Shown: positions 24,590 to 36,022, numbered from the stretch's first letter. The stretch: 64,000 nucleotides of DNA from Candidula unifasciata (GCA_905116865.2 CAJHNH020002558.1:62001-126000), one strand, 5' to 3'. Made by a program: numbers and translations. Notes: a model not told the origin generated them from the letters alone.

Positions 24590-24685
24590 AACTGTGAGCT
24601 TGACGGTACCTCCGTGGAACAAACCCATGACCTTTAGAGCGCAAAGTAAACGGCTGGACCACTTGGCCACGGAGACCTCCTGGGA
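24590..24685 (-). repeat. tRNA-like SINE head
   Basis: The minus strand reads GTCTCCGTGGCCAAGTGGTC, CAGCCGTTTACTTTGCGCTC, then AGGTCATGGGTTTGTTCCAC. A-box-like GGCCAAGTGG and B-box-like GGGTTTGTTCC are at tRNA spacing. Cloverleaf pairing is not good enough to call an active tRNA gene, so a tRNA-derived SINE head is more likely. Confidence 0.55.
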
Positions 24686-24929
24686 TGAAGATAATAGTGG
24701 GAAATAGCAGGAGTGGGGAGCGGAAGGGGGGTGGGGGTGGGGGTTGGAAACTTATCTTTCAAGTTGTTATCTCTTTCTTTGCCTTGTGGAAAAAAAAAAC
24801 GTTTGTTTTTGAAAGGATCTGAAAGATCATGTAGACACACAACTAGACACATACCCTGCATCACATACAAAACATGGACATGTCTAAATACTGCTGCAGT
24901 AACCAGGAAAGCAAGTAGGAAGAAGTCTG

Positions 24930-25022
24930 TGAACAACATAGTAAGAAGAATTTGGACAACACATAAGTTTAGGAACAACATAGTAAGAAGAATGTGGACA
25001 ACACAGAAGTTTGGTAACAAAA
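24930..25022. repeat. 42-bp tandem repeat, about 2.2 copies
   Basis: AACAACATAGTAAGAAGAAT followed by GGACAACACA is repeated head to tail, with a partial third unit. Confidence 0.8.
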
Positions 25023-25270
25023 CAGGAAAAAAATGTGAATAAATTAGGAAGAAGTAATTTTTTTTTTTTTATTATTTACAGAGTTAGAGCAGTTATTTTT
25101 TCAGTGGTTATTTGTAGAGATACTTTTTATGACATTTGTATACTTTAAGTGTAAAAAAAAATCATGGTTGTCATGGCAATAGCCGCCATCTTGTAAAAAA
25201 AATCAATATCAACTTAGAATCCTAAAAGTAACAACAAATGTATTAGAAGTCTAACAAACAGATCAGGAAC

Positions 25271-25272
25271 AA

Positions 25273-25300
<28 letters not shown>
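25271..25300. repeat. (CA)n microsatellite
   Basis: Fifteen CA dinucleotides. Confidence 0.95.
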
Positions 25301-25303
<3 letters not shown>

Positions 25304-25436
25304 ACCTTCGAACCCGATAGGAGAATTTTGTAAATAAAAGTCTAAAGAAAAAAAAAAAAACAGGAAGTGTCTTTAGTATTGAAAACAGACAGCATAGACA
25401 ACCACCATTACACAGTTTCATAACAACACTAGACCT

Positions 25437-25720
25437 GGGGGACAGGGTTACGAATACCAGCATTAGAGAGAAAGTCGGAATAAGACCATGTCTGGATTAT
25501 ATTGACAAAGAATGAAATGGTTCAGCCATCTAGTGAAAATGCAGCCAGACTAGACTGCATATGAGACTTTTTTTACAGTAGAACATCTGGGAGAAATGCG
25601 AGAGGAAGACCAAGAAAGAGATGGATAAATTGTGTATCTAAAACCTACAAAAAGATGAACAAATCCATCACTCAGGCCACCCGAGAAGCGCAAGACAAAT
25701 AATATAGAAAACCACGAAAC
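25437..25720 (+). pseudogene. LINE RT-tail fragment
   Basis: Copy of the fragment at 16275-16450 and 40555-40960, starting GACAGGGTTACGAATACCAG. Translation shows RVTNTSIREKVGIRP followed by frame-shifted tail sequence (KRKTKKEMDK-like). The region lies downstream of the reverse-transcriptase domain in RTE-type retrotransposons. It is broken by stops. Confidence 0.65.
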
Positions 25721-25799
25721 AGGGTTACAACCTGGTATATGTGAGACGACAAAACAAGAAAAAGGAAGTTTCAGAAGGAAAAATCCCACCCAGAACAGA

Positions 25800-26010
25800 C
25801 TATTTCTTCTTGTTCGGCATCCAGAACACCTGCTGTTTATTGCTATAGACATCAGCTGCCTCTGTTCGTCTGGTTGGATTCTCTTTCTAACTGATGACGC
25901 CAAGTGTCTGTAGGTCTGTCTGAGGATTATCTCTCCATGGTCTTCTTGGTCTGCCTCGTGGTCTACGGTCATTTAACACCCCTTCCCCCCTTTTTTTTTC
26001 TCCCGCAACA
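25800..26010 (-). pseudogene. LINE RT-tail fragment (GRPRRPWRDN)
   Basis: The minus-strand translation includes RRPRGRPRRPWRDNPQTDLQ, a form very common at the C-terminus of non-LTR retrotransposon ORF2 proteins. It ends near a frameshift. It faces the fragment at 25437-25720, so two different remnants are nested or juxtaposed here. Confidence 0.65.
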
Positions 26011-26260
26011 ATTTCTACCTCTCTGTAATCTGACATTTTATCTGACATATGCATGAGAGATATGCCAGCGGTAGCATTGCTAGCAAAAGGGCCTCTCAAA
26101 CCGCACAGACAGATCTGACAACAGACAAAGAGAGATACCCTGGTCCTCCAAGTTGCGGGCTCAAGTGTGGGATCCGACACCTTTGTAAAACTTCAGTTTG
26201 TTACAATATACACATCTAAGGCTTTTGGTGGGTAGGCGCTTTTCTAGAAAAATGAAAAAA

Positions 26261-26327
26261 CGTCACCTTCAACCAGCATCCCATAAGGGGGAGCTTTAGG
26301 TTATAATTGTGACTTGCCTATGTGCGC
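26261..26327 (+). repeat. Repeat family O copy 1
   Basis: AACCAGCATCC, GGGGGAGCTTTAGGTTATAA and TGTGACT are shared with the segment at 42687-42752. Confidence 0.55.
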
Positions 26328-26604
26328 CGTATAAAGTGGCTTAGCATTGCATACCACCAAGATACCTAAAAATACTCCTGCAGTGTTGAGGCGATCAGAG
26401 GATACAGACCCAAATACTGTTTCTTAGGATACAGACCCAAATACTGTTTCTTAAATGGCGACGAAGTCGTCTACCGGCTAGCAAATGGGTCACCGATGAT
26501 GGATTTAAACGGATTATTTAAAGTATTTATAATTAGAGGCCTTAGACCGTGGGATCTTTGGTTATGGTACTAGTCTGAGATTCTGATTGTGTGTTCTATG
26601 GTTG

Positions 26605-27335
26605 TAGATGTTGTGTACACAATGTAAATAAATAAGTACTTATTATCGAACAATATATGACGGGGAAAAAACACAGATAAATATATGTGTACACAATGTA
26701 AATAAATAGGTACACATTTTCGAACAATATATGGCAGGAAAAAAGCAACATAACTAAGTACATTTGTACACAATGTAAATAAATACGTACACATTATAGA
26801 ACAATATATGACAGAAAACAAAAACTGAATGCATGTGTACACAATGTAAATAAATACGTACACATTATCGAACAATATATGACAGAAAACACACAGAGTT
26901 AAATGAATGTGTACACAATGTAAATAAACAAGTACTTATCAAACAATATGTGACGGGAAAAAAACACAGATAAATGCATGTGTACACTGTGTAAATAAAT
27001 AAGTACATATTTTTGAACAATATATGAAAGAAAAAAACCATAATTAAATACATTTGTACACAATGTAAATAGATAAGTACACATCGAACAATATATGAGA
27101 CATGTGTACACAATGTAAATAAGTACGTACACATTTTCGAACAATATATGACAGAAAAAAAATATCTAAACGCATTTGTACATTGGTAAACAAATAAATT
27201 CATATTATGGAAGAATATATGACAGAAATAAAACACACTCAAATGCATATGTACACAGTGTAAATAAATACGTACACATATCAAACAATAAATGATAGAA
27301 AACAACACATACATATATGTGAACAAACTCTGAAA
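26605..27335. repeat. Satellite array, about 73-bp period, roughly 10 copies
   Basis: Each unit contains TGTACACAATGTAAATAAAT, GTACACATTATCGAACAATA and TATGACAGAAAA. Spacing between successive GTGTACACAATG words is 71-77 bp in most of the array, shorter in one place. The unit keeps minus-strand frames open, which explains repetitive hydrophobic frames. Confidence 0.93.
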
Positions 27336-27434
27336 CATACGGAGTCGGTAACTGTTGTATCATGATCATCATGTGGCGCGCCAGTAAGATCAGGCTGTCA
27401 GGGTTCGATATATCACACAAACACCAGAATCACG

Positions 27435-27820
27435 GATCATGTAAGTCTCCGGTGCATGGTGCTGTTTAGTGTAGTCAAAGATTTCTATTTTCAGTCTCCG
27501 GTGCATTGTGCTGTTTAGTGTATTCAAAGTATTTCAGTCCAAGCTAAAGTACTACATTTAAATGTAGTCAAAGTATTTCAGTCCACGCTTAGTACTACAT
27601 TGAAGTGTAGTCAAAGAATTTCAGTCCACCCAGTAGTACATTTAAGTGTAGTCAACGTATTTCAGTCTCCGCAACATGGTGCTGTTTAGTATAATCAACG
27701 TACCTCAGTCTCCGCTACATGGTGCTGTTTAGTGCAAGCAGTCTTTCAATCTTCGTGACCTGATGCTGTTTGTTTTAATAGAAGTATGTCAGTCTCCACT
27801 AAATGGTGCTTTTTATCAGC
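27435..27820. repeat. Degenerate tandem repeat around CATGGTGCTGTTTAGT
   Basis: Six or seven units of roughly 55-60 bp share CAGTCTCCG, ATGGTGCTGTTTAGTGTA and GTCAAAGTATTTCAGTC. Some units are truncated to the second half. Confidence 0.85.
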
Positions 27821-28019
27821 CAGTTTGTCTATGTTCAAATCCGTCAGGGCCAACATTTTTTTCTTCCTCATCTATAACTCAAGGGAAACAAAGCTCAGGA
27901 ACCTTCTCTGGCGATAAGTTTGTATAACAATCGGCACCAGAGGGATGATGGGATAAGCATCATAACGGTCATCTTCATTTCCCATGATATTGCCTTATCT
28001 TGCTCCCAGGTCAACCCAG

Positions 28020-28150
28020 CCTTGAAGGTGTATCAGGTAAAGCTATGGGAATTAAAGGCGACCGGTGTGATGTTTACCTCATCAGGCACTGAGTGCCGAC
28101 TGGTCTACAAAATATGGGTCTATGAATTTTGTTCTTTGCCTTCTCTCTGC
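28020..28150 (+). repeat. SINE-B-related fragment
   Basis: GAATTAAAGGCGACCGGTGT, GATGTTTACCTCATC and TGGTCTACAAAATATGGGTC parallel the corresponding part of SINE-B (43540-43620). It lacks the tRNA-like head. Confidence 0.5.
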
Positions 28151-28544
28151 TTCTTGAATGCCTCGTAGCATCAGGACAGAAAGAGATCTCTGGAACATGC
28201 TTTTCTGTTCGCTTCGTATAAAGTAATTTTTAGTGTCTCAGATATTTCTTCGGTCCATTTTCTGCGCAGTCGATCTCTGGATCTGTTACTACTGTATCTG
28301 TAAAGTAAAATGTAAAGATCTCTTTTCACACCTTGTTGATCCGTTGTTCTAACTTCAAAACCTCAAAGGTCTATGACTATATTAGGAACATGCCTAGAGG
28401 CTTTGAAAGGGGTCATTTATATTGTAAACATTTTTTTTTTTTTTTCATGTCACTCCCAAAGCCTCGGTTTATTTCTTCAGTAATTATGAACTAGTCCATG
28501 ATTTATATTCTTTTTTCCCCCGAATATCTCCCTCTCCGCCCCCC

Positions 28545-28576
28545 CCCCTCTCTCTCTCTCTCTCTCTCCTCTCTCA

Positions 28577-28622
<46 letters not shown>
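28545..28622. repeat. (CT)n microsatellite
   Basis: CT dinucleotides with two CATCTC interruptions, preceded by a C-run. Confidence 0.95.
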
Positions 28623-28623
<1 letters not shown>

Positions 28624-28729
28624 TCGATGACGTCACATGACTGTCTAATATTTTCGAGGGTGGTAAGAGCAGGTTTCCCGACTTTCTGGTTTAAACAACC
28701 CCAAAACATCTAGGACTGAGCCTAACTCC

Positions 28730-28875
28730 AAGCCACCTACGTCCCACGAGTGAGTGCAGCCTACGTCCCACGAGTGAGTGCAGCCTACGTCCCACGAGTG
28801 AGTGCAGCCTACGTGTGAGTGCAGCCTAGGTCCCATGACTGCATGCAAACTAGGTCCCACGACTGCATCAAACCT
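28730..28875. repeat. 24-bp tandem repeat
   Basis: About five or six units of CCTACGTCCCACGAGTGAGT plus GCAG. Later units diverge (CTAGGTCCCATGACTGCAT). Confidence 0.9.
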
Positions 28876-28959
28876 ATCTATTACCACCTAACATATTCGA
28901 CTGCCTTTGGGGGGGGGGGGGCCGGTGGCTCTATTATTTGTTTTCTTATGTTGGGGTCC

Positions 28960-28984
28960 TTGAGAGAGATAGAGAGAGAGAAAT

Positions 28985-29040
<56 letters not shown>
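28960..29040. repeat. (GA)n microsatellite
   Basis: GA dinucleotides, lightly interrupted at the start. Confidence 0.95.
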
Positions 29041-29043
<3 letters not shown>

Positions 29044-29150
29044 ACTGGACAGTCTGTCATCATGGCATTGAAGATCGTTTGTGTCATCACTGAATCAATG
29101 TACACGAGACAGAAGGCTGTGGATAGAGCTTTCTACTAAAACCCTATAAC
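29041..29150 (+). pseudogene. LINE tail fragment, same family as 57693-57905
   Basis: CTGGACAGTCTGTCATCATG, GGCATTGAAGATCG and TACACGAGACAGAAGGCTGT align with the end of the retrotransposon tail at 57780-57860. Too short and frame-shifted for function. Confidence 0.55.
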
Positions 29151-30158
29151 ATGGACTACACGAAACATAAATGTGTGACAAGCTACCGCTTGACATCCTA
29201 GTAGTCGTTCTGTCTGATGATTGACTGTTTTCAAACTATCCCAGTGTGAGTGTGCATGACAGCACTAGGTGCAAAACCAGCACTTGAGACTTGCATCATC
29301 GGCGAGGCGTTATGAACCGAGTCCAGGCCATGACTGCAGTAAATACAGTTATTAATGAACTAAAAACACTCATTAATTGGCGCAGACAGATGAAATCAAA
29401 TAATATGATAGAAATACTAACGTGAAGCTTCGGGATAGAACTAAACAGGTGTCAGTTCTTCTTCTTTCGTTCGGCTGCAAACAAAGTTGTCTAGATCAGC
29501 ACTTTAGTCTGTTGTATAAATGTCACTGTCGTGTTTAGTTTATTCAGGTATCCGTAGAGGTACTATCCACTGTGGTTCTTTTTGGCCAAAAGGTTCGCCT
29601 TAATATGTCATATTTGATGTAGTCTTAAAGGCAAACTCACATGACTCTAGACATGAAGAAAAGACTCTGGTGATGGACAGGACACACGATGAAACCTAGG
29701 AATATAATTAGAATGTGAACTAAATGTGAACACTGGAACGCACAGGGTCATGGAAATAAAGGCAAACCAAAAACACACGGAGGGGAGGGCTAGAGAGTGG
29801 CGTTTGAAAAAAAAAGATAGGTAGGATATGGGCGAGCCACACAGGATAGATAGCAAAAGGATAATGCCAGTTGGCTTGAGTAGGATGAGGACATATTCTC
29901 TATAAGGGGACAAGGGACAAAATGAAGGTCGTGAAACAGCTTAGCCTATACAAGACTGTTGGCATTAAGCCTAGGTTTGTATTGTTCGGATTATGGGCAT
30001 TCGATGGTCAATAGTAGGTCAATGATCAGAGGGAAAGGTCATCTTTAAAATACAAGTTGTGCCATTATGTAGTGTATAATACCTGCGCCCGTAAGTGAAA
30101 TCACTTGTATGTTTGTCAACTTTTCAACAAAAACAAACATGACAAGGTAGATGTGGTC
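29151..30158. other. Gene-free DNA with a possible diverged E fragment
   Basis: A CTT-preceded piece at about 29455-29500 (TTCTTCTTTCGTTCGGCTGC) may be a diverged family E end. Otherwise no feature is recognised. Confidence 0.4.
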
Positions 30159-30159
30159 A

Positions 30160-30400
30160 AAGCCCTTTGGGAACAAGCAACGGAATCAGTAGAGATAGAC
30201 GATAATAATGGACTGGAGAGAAAGAGGCATCTGGGTGTAACCGGCTCACTACACTCAGAGGAAAGGCAAGACGGGCATATAACCAGACTGTGACCGGTAC
30301 CATCAGTACTGAAACTCTGCGCTGGCTGCTGAAGATGAGGACGGAGCATGAATGGGAATGCCTCGAGTACTATGATGTCAATTCTTGACTGAAATTAACT
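30160..30400 (+). repeat. Repeat family H copy 2
   Basis: Second copy of family H: CACTCAGAGGAAAGGCAAGA, GCGCTGGCTGCTGAAGATGA and TGAATGGGAATGCCTCGAG, ending near a short AACTCAACTC tail. Confidence 0.65.
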
Positions 30401-30904
30401 CAACTCATTCGACAAAAACAAAAAAAAAATACCACACACACACACACACAAATTCTCCATCATTTTTATCAATGCCAGCATTGCAGACACAGCTTAAATG
30501 TCCAGGTAATGTTTCCGTTTCCACTTTTCGTGCTCCACTTTTTGGAGTCCGAGTTCGCAACCTTTGGAAAGCGGAAAATAAAACCATTGTCGCGGTCCGT
30601 CATAAAGTAATAAATGTGATCGGTAACAGTGAACAATAAATGTGAAATATATAGGACATTATGTTGATATGACTTTAGGACTCTTTCTCTCAGGGCATTG
30701 ACTCTGAGTCGGTTACCGATGAAGTAATCAAATCTTCTCAACAAAACCCTTTCTTTCTTCGTAGTTTTATCCCGGAAGCTCTTTAATCGCAAGAGAAGAG
30801 GAATGTGTGCTTTGTGTGACGCTTTCAAAAATGAAGAATGTTTAATACAAGCTTTCTTTGTCAATTAAGACGAGAAAGATAATTCTTCAAATCTTTAAAA
30901 AATC

Positions 30905-31020
30905 CTAACGTCTATATGGGTGTAAATCATGGACAGTTAGTAAACTAGTGAAAACCTATTTGGAGGCTGCGGAGATGTGGTTTTATAGACGAATGATGAG
31001 AATACCCTGGACAGATAATA
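30905..31020 (+). pseudogene. LINE reverse-transcriptase fragment
   Basis: Translation gives LYGCKSWTVSKLVKTYLEAA, then EMWFYRRMMRIPWT. This is the familiar thumb/post-RT segment of RTE-like ORF2 proteins (YGCE-WT ... LEAFEMWFLRRMLRISWT). The fragment stops abruptly at both ends. Confidence 0.75.
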
Positions 31021-31024
31021 ATAC

Positions 31025-31820
31025 CCACCCACATAATACATGGGCGCACACACACTCAAACACATATCCCAAAACATAAGTTTTATTCTGTCAAGTTCTA
31101 ACTTGCATCTAAAGTGAACCTGTGCAGACACACAAGTCTAAAACTCAAACAGTTCTTCTATCCCCCCCCCCCCACACACACACACCAATCAACGACACAC
31201 CTATTCGCACACACCCACATACACCCCCCTACCCCAGCACAAAAGCTACAGTCTGGTTCTCCAAAACCTGCCCAGACACCTCCAGAATCACCCATTATAG
31301 CCTCCCAGTGAAAAGACCTTTAGATATGCACATCCTCCAACTAGCCGACTTGTGCCCCGCAAGAGTCACTTTTTTGACACGTTCAAATCTAATTTGAAAC
31401 TTGTAAGTAATTTCAACTGATAATTTAAGGAAAAGATCAAGCTTGAGAACATGTGAAACTCCCTCTGGTTGGTTACAAAAGCTCTCAACACAGTTTTTAT
31501 CTATCTAGGTTCGAACCAGCCAGCCTGCCTCGTACCTAACACAAATACACGACAGAGATAAGTCTAGCCAGCGGACGATGATAAGGGCTGTTGAAATGTT
31601 ACCTGTTATCTTTGTGTTCACAAGTTATCGGTCTCTTGTGACTTATTGTCTTGTGCTGTGTCAAACAATTGTTGTTTGTTACCTTGACTGGTTGGCCTCC
31701 TTTTGTCGTTGGTTACTCTTCTTCCATTCTTCTTTTTATGTTGCCCTTGACCACCCCTCGCTTTTCCAATGAAGCATAACCCTCAAGAAGGTGACGCAAT
31801 GCTGACCTATCTTTTATATA
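31025..31820. other. Gene-free DNA with CA-rich patches
   Basis: A C-run with CA repeat lies at 31160-31185. No gene is supported. Confidence 0.45.
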
Positions 31821-32230
31821 GTCGCAAGGAGGCTGCGTTGTCTCAAGGCATTGTGTCCGCCTCGAGGACTAAAGGTTGCTGGTTCAATCCCCGGTAAGTG
31901 CTAGAATTTTTTCACGTGCACTTGAACTTCTAGTAATTCCCCTTTGTCTCTGGGTAGTGAGATCGGACGCCCGTATGCATTGTTGCGCACGTAAAAGATC
32001 CATTGGCATTTTGAATTCGAAAAGAGTAGCCTAAAGGCGCTGTCCGGGAAAATTCGGATTTAAAATTCTACCCAAATTATTTTAGGATCCTTGCCGGCGC
32101 TACAGAGCCTGTGCACTGTGCTGAGCTTCTTCAGATTTGACTCAGACTTGAGTTAGAAGAAAAGGGGAGCACATATGGGTTACACCCGTGTGCCGTGATG
32201 TTGCTCCGTTGCACAAAACCTCAAACCTTA
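31821..32230 (+). repeat. SINE-A copy 3, near full length
   Basis: The tRNA-like head at 31833 contains TGTCTCAAGGCATTGTGTCC and the B box GGTTCAATCCCC. The body has the CGGACGCCCG, GATCCATTGGC and GGATCCTTGCCGGCGCTAC words. The tail is GTTGCTCCGTTGCACAAAAC then CTCAAACCTT, defining the 3' end of the family. Confidence 0.9.
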
Positions 32231-32304
32231 TTGTGTCGCTTGCAACTGACCCCATGTTCTCTCTACTCTCTTAACTTTACTGTGTAGTTCTTGTCATCCC
32301 TGAG

Positions 32305-32480
32305 TGAGTGCTAGGCCGCATTGTGAGGGAAAACCTTATTAGTCGACTGTCTCTCCTCCTCCCCCCCCCCCCCCCCCGCCTTTCCCTTAAGTAGCATGTC
32401 ATACAAGGCCACTATTAGCGATGTTGCTTTCGAAGTCAGTGCATATGCTTGAAAGCCAAGGTACCAACGGTCTGCATACA
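32305..32480 (-). repeat. Repeat family E copy 6 (partial)
   Basis: Plus strand shows GCCGCATTGTGAGGGAAAAC, TTAGTCGACTGTCTC, a C-run, then TTTCGAAGTCAGTGCATATG and CAACGGTCTGCATACAAAT. This is the reverse complement of the outer half of family E. Confidence 0.7.
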
Positions 32481-32484
32481 AATA

Positions 32485-32665
32485 CACAATGGAAAAACTG
32501 CTGTGGGAACAATGGAAAAACAGCTGTGGGGACAATGCAAATACAGCTGTGGAAAAATACAATGCATCTGTAAGGACAATGGAAATGTACCTGTGGGGAA
32601 AAGAGTTGTGGGAGGGGGGAGGGGCTGTGGAACATATGGGGGGAAAGCTGTAGGAAACATGGAAA
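32485..32665. repeat. Degenerate tandem repeat, about 27-30 bp
   Basis: Successive ACAATGGAAAAACAGCTGTG-like units alternate with GGGGAAAGCTGT variants. Confidence 0.75.
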
Positions 32666-32739
32666 CACATCCAAGTATTCCTATAGTGTGGAAAAAATTA
32701 TAGTCAAATATTTGCATTTAATAAAAAACGGTGCTATTA

Positions 32740-33068
32740 GCACTCGTGCACACACTCACCAGCGTGCTCACACAAACACACACACACATACACACTCACT
32801 CACACACACTCACACACACACACACACATACACACTCACTCACACACTCTCTCTCACGCACGCACACACTCACACTCTCTCGCACAAACTCTCTCTCTCA
32901 CACACACACACACACATACTATCTCTCACACAAACTCTCTCTCTCACACACACACACACATACTATCTCTCACACAAACTCTCTCTCACACACACACACA
33001 CACATACTATCTCTCACACAAACTCTCTCTCTCACACACACACACACACATACTATCTCTCACACAAA

Positions 33069-33100
<32 letters not shown>

Positions 33101-33118
33101 TACTATCTCTCACACAAA

Positions 33119-33163
<45 letters not shown>

Positions 33164-33190
33164 TATCTCTCACACAAACTCTCTCACTTG
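32740..33190. repeat. Compound (CA)n/(CT)n array with a higher-order unit
   Basis: After plain CA/CT repeats, a unit of about 50-60 bp (TACTATCTCTCACACAAACT, CTCTCTCTCA, then a (CA)n of variable length) recurs six times. Confidence 0.95.
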
Positions 33191-33345
33191 CAGCTTGCTG
33201 CTCATTAATTGCAATTGTGGTGTATGTTTAACACCATTCGCATTTTGTAGGTTAAAATAATATTTCTTTGAGATTTGCGTTTGTAGGCCTTCCTATGTGT
33301 CGAAAGTGTGAAGCTGCATTCACAACCTAACCCGCAGATACCATA

Positions 33346-33575
33346 AGTTAGTTGCGTATCATTTACAGGACGTCGCAGAACCAATCCCAGCATACCTTGG
33401 CTGTTGTGGTTTTTCGAGGCAAGTTTACGTCCAGTAGTTTGTCATTGCTGTCTAGACGGTCGCCTTTTTTATACCAATGTCGAAACTTAAGCAAGGCGCA
33501 TAGCCGGCAGCTGGGATCGAACCCGGCACCCCGCATTACGAGGTGCGTTCGTGTCGCCTACGCCACAGAAGCTGA
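33346..33575 (-). repeat. SINE-D copy 3
   Basis: GTTGCGTATCATTTACAGGA, CGTCCAGTAGTTTGTCATTG and GCAGCTGGGATCGAACCC are present. The minus-strand B box is GGGTTCGATCCC, intact. Confidence 0.9.
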
Positions 33576-33579
33576 CGGA

Positions 33580-34479
33580 GATACCGTAACGATCATAAAA
33601 AGGCTTGATAAAAAGACAGTCACTGGGTGCCTAAATATGAGAACCTAGCAGTGATTATGACATTTTAGCGGTTATTTCCCTTCTTTAAAACCAGCATTCT
33701 TTAATCTGTGATGACATTCGCTAATGAATGAATAACGTGATCTTTTCCGTTTCTGTGAAGATATCCTGAATCGCATTGCCATCACGCCCAGATCAGTATG
33801 ATACGCCTAGGGGTGGGGGAAGGGGGTGGAGGCTGGTAGAATTCCAAAGGATATCTTTTGTATGTGAATTTTGTTAATCTGTAAAAATTCTGGCATCCAG
33901 CCTTTACTTTAATATACAGGTGTATCTCGTCAGTTATACAGACGTCCTTTTTAGGACGTTATTTTTTGTTATTTGAAAAGGGGCCGCAATATAGGCAGGT
34001 CATCATTTTGTATCTGAATTTTGGGACCTCTGTCCTCAAAATTGGCACTTTGGCATCCAGTTTGTCGCTTTGTGATATACTGGTGGGGGGAGATTCTCGT
34101 CAGGTCGTCAGGTGCATACTGCAGTAACACCGTGAAGCGACTGGATGGTTTGTTTAAACTGAAGTGCAAAATCGCAGTAAATTGTACTTTGGCTGTAAAC
34201 GATTCAATTATTTGCTTCGTGTACGTAATTGTTACTCTAGTGTACACCTGTCGAGAGACAGCGAAATATGCCAGGCAATAAATTGTGCAATCTATTGTGT
34301 GTGTCTTCTTTGTTCAAATTTACACCGGGGAAATTATGCTTTGATGTAAAGCTGTGTCAAAAAAAAAAAAGTTTAATAACAATGTAAAGTTAACGGACCC
34401 TTTTCCACGCTTTCAGACGTTCTGGGCGTATAGAGATATACGTATATTTTATAGACCAATTGCGTGGTAAACCTCACGT
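33580..34479. other. Gene-free DNA with F- and M-like scraps
   Basis: GGGGCCGCAATATAGGC at about 33978 matches the start of family F. AAATATGCCAGGCAATAAAT near 34263 resembles 18255 and the M-family terminus. No gene is supported. Confidence 0.4.
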
Positions 34480-34622
34480 TGGTCACCTTTAATTCCTAGG
34501 ACTTCAGCTGGTACCCATTGAAGGCAAACGGTATTTTTTTTTAATAAATCCATCTCTGTCAGAACCTGAATCCACGAACTTCGGCTCTGCAGCTGGGCAT
34601 CTAGTCGTTACATCACGGTGGC
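34480..34622 (-). repeat. SINE-B-related copy, degenerate
   Basis: CACCTTTAATTCCTAGGACT and CTGGTACCCATTGAAGGC parallel the SINE-B body. The minus-strand head reads GCCACCGTGATGTAACGACT ... GTGGATTCAGGTTCT, a degenerate A/B box pair. Confidence 0.5.
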
Positions 34623-34984
34623 TACCATAAATGTGATGTACAAGCATGATATGAATGATACAAGTATTGGGGTGGATTCGTGGAAACAGAATGTCATGTA
34701 TAGCATTACACAGGGATTGGGTGCTTTTATGTGTAGAGAAATTGAAAGAAGAATTACCAAAGATATCTTCAGAACCGAGCCTTTCACAGTTAGCCCATCA
34801 GTAAGTGTTGATAATATGTTACAGCCTCTGCCTCTGGTCTTGAAATGTAGCCTGGCCGCCTGCGTGTTATATAACTCAACGGAATGTCTTTAGATAAACT
34901 GATATGATAAATTTACCTTATAGAGAATTGTTAATGCGTACCTTGGACAGTTTGTGTCTTCTCTACGATTGTTAATCATCCCCA

Positions 34985-35628
34985 TGTGGGATGCAATTTT
35001 ACGTTATTTGAAGCCCCACCTTGATAAGTATTTGGGAGAAATGTTCACATCCGACGGAAAACTGGACAGAGAAATTAGCTCCAGATGTGCCAAAGCTAAT
35101 CAAGTAATGGGGCAACTATCTCCCCTGTTGATACACAAGCAGATACTTCAGAGTACTAAAGTGAATCTTATCAGAACTTTATTTTTTTTTTTTTGCCAAC
35201 ACTATGCTATCAATGCCAAACGTGGACACTTACTTCCTCCAATGAACGTAAAATTGTTACAACAGAGATGAAATGCCTTTGAAGAGCTGCAGGAGTTTCA
35301 AGGAAAGACAGAATATGAAATCAGGAAATCAGACGAATGCTAGGAATAAAGCCAGTCTTACAGGTCATCATAGAACAACAAATAAAGTTGTTTGGACACC
35401 TAACAAGAATGCCCTGGTACTATCCGCCACAACAAGCCACACTAAAACGTTACAACTGGGTATAGAGCGAGTGGAAGACCTCGGAAAATATGGAGTGATG
35501 GCATTAAGAACAGCCTTACAGAAATGAACATCAGTCTTAATAGGGCTCTTGACAGAGCTCATCAACGAACATTACATCTCCCACCGGACACTTCACTGAG
35601 GAACAAGGCGGAAAAGAAGAAGGAGATG
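34985..35628 (+). pseudogene. Non-LTR retrotransposon ORF2 C-terminal remnant
   Basis: The first frame reads DKYLGEMFTSDGKLDREISS, RCAKANQVMGQLSPLL: the YLG-SDG-ID-EI-RI-KA-L-LL segment found at the end of reverse-transcriptase domains in RTE/CR1-like elements. After a T-run, the other frames give CLRRAAGVSRKDRI, RRMLGIKPVLQ, KLFGHLTRMP and SGRPRKIWSDGI in order, separated by frameshifts. The remnant is inactive and lacks the polymerase core. It ends directly at repeat F and about 400 bp upstream of the GATA coding exon. Confidence 0.82.
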
Positions 35629-35629
35629 A

Positions 35630-35935
35630 TAAATATGGCCTAACGGCTGAAAGCGGTTGCCGTGAAATCTCCACGGGTGATCTTCATCCTCGTGGTGGCA
35701 CTTTGTTTCATCGGGTATTTATCGCTTGTGTGATGTCCTGGTGGGGTACAACGAGTGAGAGAGAACCTCCAGTTTAGTAATGTAAGCAGTATTTCGCTAC
35801 TAGAGAATTTAACGCTGCGAACGGTTTCTCTTCCCTGAATTGTCAATTGAGTACCTTGGGCAGTTTCTCTTTTCCAGAGAACCTCCAGTTTAGTCATGTC
35901 AGCAGAATTTCTCTACTAGAGAATCTTTAATTTAA
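35630..35935 (+). repeat. Repeat family F copy 2
   Basis: Shares GGCTGAAAGCGGTT, CCACGGGTGATCTTCATCC, GATGTCCTGGTGGGGTACAA and GAACCTCCAGTTTAGT with 46720-47045. The last part (AACCTCCAGTTTAG) is itself duplicated (about 35765 and 35880). Confidence 0.8.
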
Positions 35936-36000
35936 CACAGCAGACGGTTTTTGTCTTTTAGAGAATCTCTGGTTGACTCGTGTGAAAAGCATCACTAATT

Positions 36001-36022
36001 CCCTTTCCTTATTAAATTTTAG
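36001..36022 (+). promoter_or_regulatory. Putative 3' splice acceptor upstream of the GATA coding exon
   Basis: A pyrimidine-rich stretch (CCCTTTCCTTATTAAATTTT) ends in AG at 36021-36022, in the right position to start the exon that holds the GATA start codon. Weaker alternatives end at 36088 (ATCCACAG) and 36093. The choice cannot be settled without cDNA. Confidence 0.45.

Noticed and set aside
24590..24685. Functional tRNA gene on the minus strand
   Set aside because: A- and B-box-like motifs are present but the acceptor and anticodon arms do not pair convincingly. A SINE head is the better explanation.
26570..27338. Hydrophobic frame of 157 codons suggesting a membrane protein
   Set aside because: The tandem 73-bp satellite read in one frame. 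The YLFTLCT motif repeats with the DNA unit.
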